37,707 bases of DNA, from NCBI GenBank assembly GCA_903925275.1, contig CAIYES010000524.1, forward strand, positions 1 to 37,707. Reading direction: 5' to 3'. The first letter of the stretch is position 1, and every line of letters starts with the position of its first letter. Below are positions 30,728-37,707 of this stretch, piece after piece. A model generated the notes under the pieces. It was not told where the DNA came from and ran no database searches. It saw only the letters and a program-made list of their open reading frames with translations. The DNA comes from an uncultured Bacteroidales bacterium. GTDB taxonomy: Bacteria; Bacteroidota; Bacteroidia; Bacteroidales; FEN-979. Made by a program: the position numbers and the translations under genes.

Positions 30728-31725
30728 GAAAACTGAAAATTTCAACTGTTCTGCCATTGATTGGATTGCTGATCCTGACATCTGCTATGTGTACAAATGC
30801 CATCGGGCAGGTACCAGTCAAACAAGGTAATCCTGTTCCTGTGAATTTCTGCATCAGTCCAAACGTAATGGAACTATATAAAATGATTAACGATTACCGG
30901 CAGCAATATGCCCTCCCTGCTGTTCCACTTTCAAAATCATTGTGTTATGTAGCGGCACTGCACGTAAAGGATCTCTCTCTCCATCATCCCGACCAGGGAC
31001 CTTGCAATTTTCATTCATGGTCGGGCAAAAGTTTCTGGAAGCCATTTTGTTATCCGAGGGATGAAAACAAGAAAAATTCGGTATGGGACAAACCCCGCGA
31101 GTTGACAACCTATCCCTCCAGGGCATATGAAATTGTATATTGGGAAAACAATCCTTTATTAACCGACACCATCATCATGGTGTGGAAAACAGAAGATTAT
31201 TTTAACAGCTTCTTACTGAATAGCGGGAAGTGGCAGGGAAAGCAATGGAATGCCCTCGGAATTGCCGTTTATGAAAATTATGCCTGTGCCTGGTTTGGTG
31301 AAGTGACCGATCCCGAAGGAGTTGCCAGCGTTTGCGGCACCATCCCCGAAATGGCCGTAAAAGATACCCTGAAGCCTGCTCCAATTGTGAAGAAGCCTAA
31401 GATAAATAAGGTGAAACCAATTAAACCCGACACCCTTGTTTCCAAACCGGTTGACATCCCTTTACCTGAACCGGCTGCACCAGTCGTAAGCAATGATACT
31501 GCTCAGAAAATGTATTATATCATTGTGAAAACAAACCTGTCGATGGAGGTAGCTACCAAACTTGTAAATACCCTGAAAGCCAAAGATTTTCCGGATGCAA
31601 AAGTGATTACCAAAGACGAAAAAATCAGGTTATCCGTTTTTCAATCACCCACAAAATCAGTAGCCATGACAAAGTTGAAAGAGGTTAAGAAAACCTACAA
31701 AGACGCGTGGCTCTATAAGAATTAG
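30724..31725 (+). CDS. Secreted CAP-domain protein with C-terminal SPOR domain
   Basis: The 333-residue precursor has a signal peptide (ILTSAMCTNAIGQ). Residues about 45-205 are a CAP/SCP-like domain: LYKMINDYRQQYALPAVPLS, LCYVAALHVKDL, CNFHSWSG and KQWNALGIAVYENYACAWFG. A proline/lysine-rich linker (about 215-260) follows. Residues about 262-333 are a SPOR domain (MYYIIVKTNLS, DAKVITKDEKIRLSVFQS, AMTKLKEVKKTYKDAWLYK), which binds denuded glycan strands of septal peptidoglycan in known members. It is coupled to the GH172 gene by an ATGA overlap, the last gene of that operon. Its role beside glycosidases is not obvious. Confidence 0.88.
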   Translation: MRKLKISTVLPLIGLLILTSAMCTNAIGQVPVKQGNPVPVNFCISPNVMELYKMINDYRQQYALPAVPLSKSLCYVAALHVKDLSLHHPDQGPCNFHSWSGKSFWKPFCYPRDENKKNSVWDKPRELTTYPSRAYEIVYWENNPLLTDTIIMVWKTEDYFNSFLLNSGKWQGKQWNALGIAVYENYACAWFGEVTDPEGVASVCGTIPEMAVKDTLKPAPIVKKPKINKVKPIKPDTLVSKPVDIPLPEPAAPVVSNDTAQKMYYIIVKTNLSMEVATKLVNTLKAKDFPDAKVITKDEKIRLSVFQSPTKSVAMTKLKEVKKTYKDAWLYKN

Positions 31726-31764
31726 AACATTCTGAACGATGGCAGACTGAACAACCTTGATTGT

Positions 31765-34668
31765 TTAGGGCTCACTGTCTTTGACGCACCGGAATCCCAC
31801 CGTCGCATTCCGGTCGAGGCCGGGGGCAATCAGCAATAACATTTCGGGATGGTCAACGGGCAATGGACCTCCGGTGACATACCAGGTGCTTTGGGTCGGA
31901 TGGTAATAGCTGCCTCCGCGGATAATCCCGAAATAGTAACTTCCGTTGTCGTAAATATCCGAGGTCATTTGCCAGACATTTCCTACAAGATCCATTACTC
32001 CAAAAGGACTTGCACCGCCCGGAAATTTATCAACTGGGGTTGCATGATTCAGGTTAAAATTACATCTGGCTGAGTCGGGCCGATTTCCCCAAGGATATTT
32101 CCGCATGTCGCTTCCCTGTGCCGCATATTGCCATTCCTGCTCGGTCGGGAGGCGTTTTCCTGACCATTTTGCATACGCTCTGGCATCGTCAGAATTTATA
32201 TAAACCACAGGCAGATTTTTTATATTTTCGGCGGGAGCTTGATGAGTCCAATGTTTCAGATAATTCGTCGTATCATCCGGTTTATATCCTGTTTGGATAA
32301 GAAATTCTTTGTATTGCGCATTTGTCACCGGGGTGATATCCATAAAAAACCGGGGCATCGTCACGGTCACCATATCGGTAAAGTCTGGAAACGGGATAAA
32401 AGGCTCAACCGTATTCGGATCGCGTTTGGTGTAAAATCTGAATTTACCTGCAGGAATCTCAGCCATACATGCCGGCGCTGAACCGGCCGGAGGTGTAAGT
32501 TCGTGCCGGGTTATCAACGTTGGAATTGCGTTTTCAATGGTTTCCTTCTCTGTAGCTTCATCATTCAGGACAATTGAAGTGTTCTTTGCAGGCTCAAACC
32601 CTGTCATGACAACTGTTTCGTCGAGTAATTCCGTTTTATCGAACAGCCGTATCACCATTTTTTGCGGGGAGTAGTTAAAAAGATCGTGATATGCCATTAT
32701 TTTACCCGTAGCAGGTAAAGTGTAAAATTTTGAATGATACGTGGGATTTCCGTCCGATATTACAATTTTATCACCTTTATGAGCTTTAATAGAAATGTTG
32801 TCGCCGTAAATTACCACCTTCAATAATTTCTGGAAAATTGCGATGCAACCTACATTGCCTTCCCTTCTGGTATTGAGCCACAGCGGGTCAAAGGGATCAA
32901 TTTTCACCGGGATGATCATCTTTTGATTGTTCATCTCAGGCATTACTTCGAGATGATTCCAAAGATCAACAACATGATGATCCAGATTGATGCGATCGGT
33001 TTCAAATAACGCTCCGGTGTTTCCTTTCGGCTTGACACTATAAATGGTAAAAATTCTTTTTTCGGGCGAATCCCACATGTTTATATAAATTGAGTCGGAC
33101 AAAGCTGGAACCAACGGGAAAAAGCTGTAATTGTGGAAAACAGCATTGTTTTCACGAAGTATGCTGGTAGTTCGTCCCATATAAGCAAATTCCTCTTCAA
33201 TCCAATCAGGGCGCCCTGGGCGCATGGTGTTGATTTCTACCCCGTAGCCATTAAAAAACGAAATGGCGAGCTCGCGATGAAGACGATCATCGGCTAATTG
33301 CAATACCCTGAAGATGGCAAAGTCGGGTTTTATGAGCTTGTTCAGGTTCAGGGGCGGGGGCATAACCAGCGCATCATGAACCCGGCCGCTTACGATACCC
33401 GGCATATCTTTGGGAACCGCCATTCCTTCGCTGTACATGATAATGCCTGGTTTCACCTTGTCGGCTGCAGCCTGAAGCTCTTTGCTCGATTCCCCTTTGG
33501 TGTCAAGCACCACCCCGTCGGCATTGGTTGCACGGAGCAGATCCTCCATGCCCCTGAGCTGATCCTCATTGCGGGTTCCTTCGTCCCAGGGATTGAAGGA
33601 GATAAAATATTTTTTCCCGGCCTTGTGGATGAATTCCGCCTGCTTACGCAACTCCTCCGTACCGCCCGGCAAATCACGGTACATATCCCATTGATTGCGC
33701 TCGTCAAGTCCCAAACGCGGCCAGGTCGGCCACAAGGTATATATATCGATCCCACCGGTGAGAGAGTCATATTGGTGAAGATTCTCGTAAAAGGTGTATT
33801 TTTTCTGACGGTAGTCATAATATTGTTTATCCCATGCAAACTGGAGCAGCATAATGTATGAATTCCGCATCCAGGTAAGATCATGGCGTTCAAACATGCT
33901 GTTGTTAAATGCCGGCAGGTCAAAAAGCCATCTGTCCTGGAACATCATTTTAAGTCCGTCGTGCCAATCTCCGGAATGAACATCAATGAAGATGCTGTAT
34001 GTTGCCCATCCGCCTGGTTTGAGTGTCACCTTCCAGCGGTCAATCTCTGTGTTGGCTTTATCGCGTTGGCCTCTTCTGGCTATAGCTGAAAGCGAGATGT
34101 TTTGAATTACCTGGAAATCGGCAAACCCCAAATGCCAGGCATTGTCGGGAAGTACAACACCCACCGGCCCAAATCCCGGGCGGTAAAGTTTTGACCGGCA
34201 CAGATAGCCTGGCCATTCTTTTGAACCGGCAGCACTGATGTAAACCTTTTCCTTGCTTTCTCCCAGTGGTACAAGGTTTTCAATGCAATGTCCACCCCTC
34301 CCTGTATTCAAAAATCTAACCGTAAACTTCAGGCAAGGTTTGAATTTATTTTCAATCACGGCCCATCCGCGAATGCTGTCGGCCAGGGTAAAGAACAGGG
34401 TATCGTTTGAATGTTTTGCATCACTGCAGGTGGTATGGAGAACACTGTCGACGACCACCGAAAACAGCGGTTGGAAATCATGGAGGCTTATCTGTCCCGA
34501 TTTTTGTGTAACAACAGCGCTGACAAGGAACGGTTTTTTTTGATCAAACACCAAATGCACCAGCTTTTCCTGTGAAAACAGCCTAGCCGAACTATTGATC
34601 AAAATCAACAACAGCCAGATTATGTTTTTCAATTCCGATGGGATATGCAGGGAGCGTTTTCGTTTCAA
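31765..34668 (-). CDS. Secreted TIM-barrel glycosidase-like protein fused to an FGE/SUMF1 domain
   Basis: The 967-residue precursor has a signal peptide ending SSARLFSQ. An N-terminal beta-sandwich (about 35-260) is followed by a probable TIM barrel (about 290-560) with DIYTLWPTWPRLGLDERNQW, KYFISFNPWDEGTRNED, ADGVVLDTKGES and GIIMYSEGM; this resembles retaining alpha-glycosidases of the GH31/GH36 type, but I cannot assign a family. Residues about 735-965 form an FGE-sulfatase fold (IPAGKFRF, PVTNAQYKEFL, WSGKRLPTEQEWQYAA, GVMDLVGNVWQM, IIRGGSYY, TVGFRCV). The catalytic cysteines of true sulfatase-maturing FGEs are missing near GGSYY (HPTQSTWYV), so that domain is probably structural or binding. 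It converges on the CAP-SPOR gene. Confidence 0.8.
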   Translation of the reverse strand: MKRKRSLHIPSELKNIIWLLLILINSSARLFSQEKLVHLVFDQKKPFLVSAVVTQKSGQISLHDFQPLFSVVVDSVLHTTCSDAKHSNDTLFFTLADSIRGWAVIENKFKPCLKFTVRFLNTGRGGHCIENLVPLGESKEKVYISAAGSKEWPGYLCRSKLYRPGFGPVGVVLPDNAWHLGFADFQVIQNISLSAIARRGQRDKANTEIDRWKVTLKPGGWATYSIFIDVHSGDWHDGLKMMFQDRWLFDLPAFNNSMFERHDLTWMRNSYIMLLQFAWDKQYYDYRQKKYTFYENLHQYDSLTGGIDIYTLWPTWPRLGLDERNQWDMYRDLPGGTEELRKQAEFIHKAGKKYFISFNPWDEGTRNEDQLRGMEDLLRATNADGVVLDTKGESSKELQAAADKVKPGIIMYSEGMAVPKDMPGIVSGRVHDALVMPPPLNLNKLIKPDFAIFRVLQLADDRLHRELAISFFNGYGVEINTMRPGRPDWIEEEFAYMGRTTSILRENNAVFHNYSFFPLVPALSDSIYINMWDSPEKRIFTIYSVKPKGNTGALFETDRINLDHHVVDLWNHLEVMPEMNNQKMIIPVKIDPFDPLWLNTRREGNVGCIAIFQKLLKVVIYGDNISIKAHKGDKIVISDGNPTYHSKFYTLPATGKIMAYHDLFNYSPQKMVIRLFDKTELLDETVVMTGFEPAKNTSIVLNDEATEKETIENAIPTLITRHELTPPAGSAPACMAEIPAGKFRFYTKRDPNTVEPFIPFPDFTDMVTVTMPRFFMDITPVTNAQYKEFLIQTGYKPDDTTNYLKHWTHQAPAENIKNLPVVYINSDDARAYAKWSGKRLPTEQEWQYAAQGSDMRKYPWGNRPDSARCNFNLNHATPVDKFPGGASPFGVMDLVGNVWQMTSDIYDNGSYYFGIIRGGSYYHPTQSTWYVTGGPLPVDHPEMLLLIAPGLDRNATVGFRCVKDSEP

Positions 34669-34786
34669 AGCATTACAATGACTATACGTTTAACATATTT
34701 ACCACAACAGGCATGATAGATTTCCTATGGTATCCGGTTGTATTCTAATGGTGAGAACAAAATGATGAACTGAAATTCAGAATATT

Positions 34787-35278
34787 TTACAGTTTTCCGT
34801 AAAAAAGATCGCGCTGAGCGAAGGCATGTTCATGTTCCAGCAGCCATTTCTTACGCTTCAGGCCGGCGCGGTAGCCGACAAGCCTGCCATTTGATCCAAT
34901 TACCCGGTGACAGGGCACGATGATTGAAATCGGGTTATGTCCATTGGCTCCGCCAACTGCACGTATTGCTTTCAGGTTGTTGATCCTGCGTGCCATCTCC
35001 ATGTATGATACCGATGTTCCGTATGGAATTTTAAGAAGTTCATTCCATATCTTCAACTGAAACGGTGTTCCCTGCAGATCGAGTTTAAGATCAAATGATT
35101 GCCGTGTTCCTGAAAAATATTCTTCCAGCTGATCAACACACGACTTCAGGCATGAAGGTATCCGGGAAACTTTTACCCGGAAATCGAGAAAATACAAACT
35201 ATGGATTCCAACTTCAGAGCCTGTTATTTCTAAAAAACCGATTGGTGTTTTTAGAAAAGCCCTTTGAATCTGGTTCAT
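34787..35278 (-). CDS. ogt: Methylated-DNA--[protein]-cysteine S-methyltransferase
   Basis: The protein has 163 residues. The suicide acceptor cysteine is Cys123 in IIVPCHRVIGSNG. Upstream are TPFQLKIWNELLKIPYGTSV and the RAVGGANGHNP stretch that line the DNA-binding helix-turn-helix and active site. It repairs O6-alkylguanine by transferring the alkyl group to itself. The N-terminal domain lacks the Ada regulatory region, so it is the Ogt form. It is the last gene of a likely minus-strand unit with the small membrane protein (2 nt apart) and the symporter. Confidence 0.94.
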   Translation of the reverse strand: MNQIQRAFLKTPIGFLEITGSEVGIHSLYFLDFRVKVSRIPSCLKSCVDQLEEYFSGTRQSFDLKLDLQGTPFQLKIWNELLKIPYGTSVSYMEMARRINNLKAIRAVGGANGHNPISIIVPCHRVIGSNGRLVGYRAGLKRKKWLLEHEHAFAQRDLFYGKL

Positions 35279-35279
35279 A

Positions 35280-35492
35280 TCAGGGGGTTTTCGCTTTTTT
35301 GCTTTTCCATGCCAAAAAGAGCATGATGAGTCCGAATGTCAACATGCCAAGACCCGACCACAGGTTGATGTTAATGCCAAGTGAGCGTGTGTACAATTCG
35401 CTGTTCCCGTTCGTAAAAATTCCGAAAAGGGAAAGCAATAATCCGAGAATTGAAAACATCAGACCGATCGGAAACTTAATATCTATACCCAT
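35280..35492 (-). CDS. Small two-helix membrane protein downstream of the sodium symporter
   Basis: The protein has 70 residues, with two transmembrane helices (IGLMFSILGLLLSLFGIFTN and LWSGLGMLTFGLIMLFLAW) and a basic C-terminus (KSKKAKTP). The loop between the helices contains NSELYTRSLGININLW. I recall similar short proteins after SSS-family symporters in Bacteroidota, which would suggest an accessory subunit or stabilising peptide; this is memory, not a search result. It lies 203 nt after the symporter stop and 2 nt before ogt. Confidence 0.75.
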   Translation of the reverse strand: MGIDIKFPIGLMFSILGLLLSLFGIFTNGNSELYTRSLGININLWSGLGMLTFGLIMLFLAWKSKKAKTP

Positions 35493-35695
35493 AATGGTTG
35501 GTTAATTATTGAATTTTACAATTGCCTGCCACAGATTTACCCGTGAATTATTATAAGTCGCCCTACCAGGGCTTTGTGAATTTATCGATTTAATTCAATC
35601 CTTGATTCAAATTCCTCAATATCTGTTAATTAATCCCTGCATTACTTGCTTTGTCTGCATTGTCTGCATTGCTTGCATTGTTTACATTGTATTCA
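35493..35695. repeat. Gap with a degenerate 9-bp tandem and a short hairpin
   Basis: At about 35635-35690 the motif TCTGCATTG and variants (TTTGTCTGCATTGTCTGCA, GCTTGCATTG, TTTACATTG) recur five or six times at about 9-bp spacing. A small hairpin GCCCTaccAGGGC lies at 35560-35572, related in style to the palindromic units in the glycosidase genes. No gene is visible. Confidence 0.6.
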
Positions 35696-37429
35696 TTACC
35701 AGAACAATATCGTCAAAATCGTCCCGATCGTAAGAACCAGAATGGCCAGTGTGGTTGAGCGCTGGTACCATGGAACCTGTTCAACACCCATTCTGGGAGT
35801 AAGGGAATAGACCAGGCCTTTCAGATCTTCATCAGATTTCTTCTGGCGGGTGAGCAATGACAGCACGACCGTGACAACTGCACTGGTGGTGAATGCAAAA
35901 ATAGCTGTCCAGAAATTCTGGGCCATTTCGACAGGGTATTCATGGAGTTTGCATATCCAGCCACCCTTTACGAGGGTATCTGCTCCCACCGGGAAGGTGA
36001 CTCCATGATGAATCAATGCTATCAGGAATCCGGCGAGCAGCCCGGTAAATGCTGCATGTCCGGTGGTTCTTTTCCAGAACATCCCAAGGAAAATAACCGC
36101 AAACAATGGGGCGTTGATCATGGAGAAGATAGTTTGCAGAAAATCCATGATATTTCCGAAGAGACTGGCTAAGTAAGCTGCCGCAATGCTGACGATCACC
36201 CCGAAAATTGTAGCCATGCGCCCTACTTTAAGATAATGCTGGGAGTCGGCTGCCTTATCCCCGGTAACCGGACGAATATAGCTCTGGTAAATATCATAGG
36301 TCCATACCGTATTGAATGCCGAAACATTTCCCGCCATTCCCGACATGAATGAGGCCAGCAGCGCGGTAATGCCCAAACCGAGCACACCGGCAGGCAGATA
36401 TTGCTTAAGCAACATGATGATGGTATAATCCCATATCGGCTGACCGGCCTCGTTGAGTGGCAGGGCAAAACCTTTTCCCGGTGTATTCATCAATACCAAT
36501 GCAGCGATACCAGGAACGATGATGAGGAATGGGATAAACATTTTGGGCAGCGCACCAATGAGCGGTGTATTGCGTGCGGCGGTGGTCGATTCGGCCGACA
36601 TAGCCCGTTGAACAATGAGGAAGTTCGTGCACCAGTAGCCAAAGGATAGCACAAATCCAAGACCGGCAAAAATTCCATACCATTCAACCCCCAGGGGATT
36701 TGCCGTTGCCGAGCCGGTATATTTCCAGGTGGTAGTCCAGGTATCGGGAGCATACCCCTTGGCAGAGACAATAGGCGCCAGCTGCTCCTGAAGGCCTGAC
36801 CAACCGCCCAGGTCCTTCATGCATAGCAGCACGATGGGAAACAACCCGATGACGATGATGAAAAACTGAAGAACTTCGTTGTATATGGCAGAGGATAGCC
36901 CCCCGAGATAGGTATAGGCCAGCACAATGGCCGCCGACAAGACCAAACTCAGGTGAAAGTTCCATCCCAGTACCTTTTCCATCAGAATTGCAAGCGCATA
37001 CATCGAAATGCCCGAGGCTAGTATCGTCATCACGGCAAACAGGATGGCGTTCAGCCCTCGTGTTTTCTCATCGTAGCGCAGTTTCAGATATTCAGGTACC
37101 GACCGCGCTTTGGAGCCATAATAAAACGGCATCATGAACAAAGCCAGGAAGACCATGGCGGGGATGGCTCCAATCCAGTAAAAATGCGTCGTAAGCATCC
37201 CGTACTTGGCACCAGAACCGGTCATTCCCATCACCTCAAGGGCGCCGAGGTTTGTGGAGATAAAGGCCAGACCTGCAACCCATGCCGGCATCGAACGACC
37301 GGCTTCGAGGAATGCATTGGCATCTTTCATATAACGTTTCAGCGCCCAGCCAATGCCGAGCACAAAAGCGAAATAAACAATCATGATGGTGTAATCAATC
37401 CAGCTAAGGGTGAAGCCTGTATCAATCAT
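35696..37429 (-). CDS. Sodium:solute symporter (SSS family, SglT-like)
   Basis: The protein has 577 residues and about 14 transmembrane helices. SSS-family marks are the first helix region FVLGIGWALKRYMKDANAFL, AFISTNLGALEVMGMTGSGA with the sodium-site helix, and YLGGLSSAIYNEVLQFFIIV. It resembles Na+/sugar symporters (SGLT/vSGLT) more than proline or iodide carriers, so uptake of a monosaccharide or a related polyol is likely; the exact solute cannot be read. The C-terminal half has SPxxx-like MLLKQYLPAGVLGLGITALL. Its position next to a glycosidase cluster fits import of the released sugars. Its start is 146 nt from a divergent membrane protein gene. Confidence 0.93.
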   Translation of the reverse strand: MIDTGFTLSWIDYTIMIVYFAFVLGIGWALKRYMKDANAFLEAGRSMPAWVAGLAFISTNLGALEVMGMTGSGAKYGMLTTHFYWIGAIPAMVFLALFMMPFYYGSKARSVPEYLKLRYDEKTRGLNAILFAVMTILASGISMYALAILMEKVLGWNFHLSLVLSAAIVLAYTYLGGLSSAIYNEVLQFFIIVIGLFPIVLLCMKDLGGWSGLQEQLAPIVSAKGYAPDTWTTTWKYTGSATANPLGVEWYGIFAGLGFVLSFGYWCTNFLIVQRAMSAESTTAARNTPLIGALPKMFIPFLIIVPGIAALVLMNTPGKGFALPLNEAGQPIWDYTIIMLLKQYLPAGVLGLGITALLASFMSGMAGNVSAFNTVWTYDIYQSYIRPVTGDKAADSQHYLKVGRMATIFGVIVSIAAAYLASLFGNIMDFLQTIFSMINAPLFAVIFLGMFWKRTTGHAAFTGLLAGFLIALIHHGVTFPVGADTLVKGGWICKLHEYPVEMAQNFWTAIFAFTTSAVVTVVLSLLTRQKKSDEDLKGLVYSLTPRMGVEQVPWYQRSTTLAILVLTIGTILTILFW

Positions 37430-37536
37430 CGTTCAGGGTTTAAAAAGTAAATTTTAAGGTTGGTACCAATGTTCATGAATCAACTTTGGATATGTTTTTG
37501 GATGAACAAATTTAACAGTATATTTTTATGAAACGG

Positions 37537-37544
37537 TATCTTTG
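37537..37544 (+). promoter_or_regulatory. -7 element of the gene at the right edge
   Basis: TATCTTTG matches TAnnTTTG and ends 31 nt before the TTG start at 37576. The -33 region is AT-rich without a clean TTG. Confidence 0.4.
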
Positions 37545-37575
37545 CAACCAAAATCATAAATAAAAAGAAAAAATA

Positions 37576-37707
37576 TTGAAATCGGGCGCATTCATAGTTT
37601 TTTTTACCATTGTCCTGGTTATTTACGGATTGGTAAACAGTTACATTTTCGTGAAGGGATTGCATGCCATTCCCCCAGGTTCAATATGGAGACCATGGTA
37701 CGTTGCA
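37576..37707 (+). CDS. N-terminus of a membrane protein, possibly a transmembrane metallophosphoesterase (partial)
   Basis: Forty-four codons are visible, open to the right edge and preceded by an in-frame stop. The only early start is TTG at 37576. The translation begins with a membrane helix (FIVFFTIVLVIYGLVNSYIF) and continues with VKGLHAIPPGSIWRPW. This resembles the N-terminus of Bacteroidota transmembrane metallophosphoesterases of the YkuE/YaeI type, in which a few helices precede the phosphoesterase domain. That domain lies beyond the window, so the call is tentative. Confidence 0.5.
   Translation, partial: MKSGAFIVFFTIVLVIYGLVNSYIFVKGLHAIPPGSIWRPWYVA

Noticed and set aside
31765..34668. 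Active sulfatase-maturing enzyme
   Set aside because: The FGE catalytic cysteines are absent and no sulfatase gene is in the window.
37480..37665. Minus-strand 61-codon open frame at the right edge
   Set aside because: It is antisense to the partial plus-strand membrane protein, which has a promoter element and a clear hydrophobic N-terminus.

Overview
The window is a piece of a Bacteroidota chromosome, most plausibly from an uncultured or environmental Bacteroidales-like lineage. Four things point there. The housekeeping block rpmG - DUF4295 - ftsY - rimO is a Bacteroidota arrangement. One protein carries a type IX secretion (T9SS) sorting tail. Many genes have a TAnnTTTG -7 promoter element, the Bacteroidota consensus. 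The secreted and lipoprotein repertoire, including a TonB receptor paired with a YncE-like lipoprotein, also fits. The order cannot be fixed from sequence reading alone.

Layout. 1-1000: the end of an SDR-type epimerase gene and a steroid 5-alpha-reductase-family membrane protein. 1017-1337 (minus): a probable structured non-coding RNA of about 320 nt with its own promoter-like and terminator-like signals, downstream of clpS. 1454-2470: divergent clpS and a CoA-pyrophosphatase-type Nudix gene. 2486-6577 (minus): an operon for a T9SS-exported surface protein, a BtuB-like TonB receptor and a BtuG-like beta-propeller lipoprotein, read here as a probable corrinoid-uptake locus. 6690-8022: a small lipoprotein and a beta-lactamase-fold serine hydrolase. 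8028-11544 (minus): MORN-repeat protein, rimO, ftsY, DUF4295, rpmG. 11946-15652: xerD, an SDR, a class III aminotransferase and aat. 15655-15915: a composite repeat. 15930-18986: a C1B peptidase, a PflX-type radical SAM protein and a HAD phosphatase.

18983-34668 is an accessory carbohydrate region. It holds a large GDE-like (alpha/alpha)6 protein, two paralogous MGH1/GH63-like glycosidases, a GH172 (DUF2961) lipoprotein, a CAP-SPOR protein and a TIM-barrel glycosidase-like protein fused to an FGE/SUMF1 domain. A sodium-solute symporter with a small two-helix membrane partner lies just beyond. No SusC/SusD pair is present, so this is not a classical polysaccharide utilisation locus. A MITE-like element, an inverted copy of part of it and a strikingly AT-rich lipoprotein gene interrupt the cluster at 24645-25731.

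The Aat transferase and the ClpS adaptor together supply the bacterial N-degron pathway, although they sit 13 kb apart. The most unusual observations are the structured RNA after clpS, 18-bp-period palindromic repeats inserted in frame in two glycosidase genes, and the inverted repeats flanking the AT-rich gene. The window ends inside a plus-strand membrane protein gene that probably starts with TTG at 37576.
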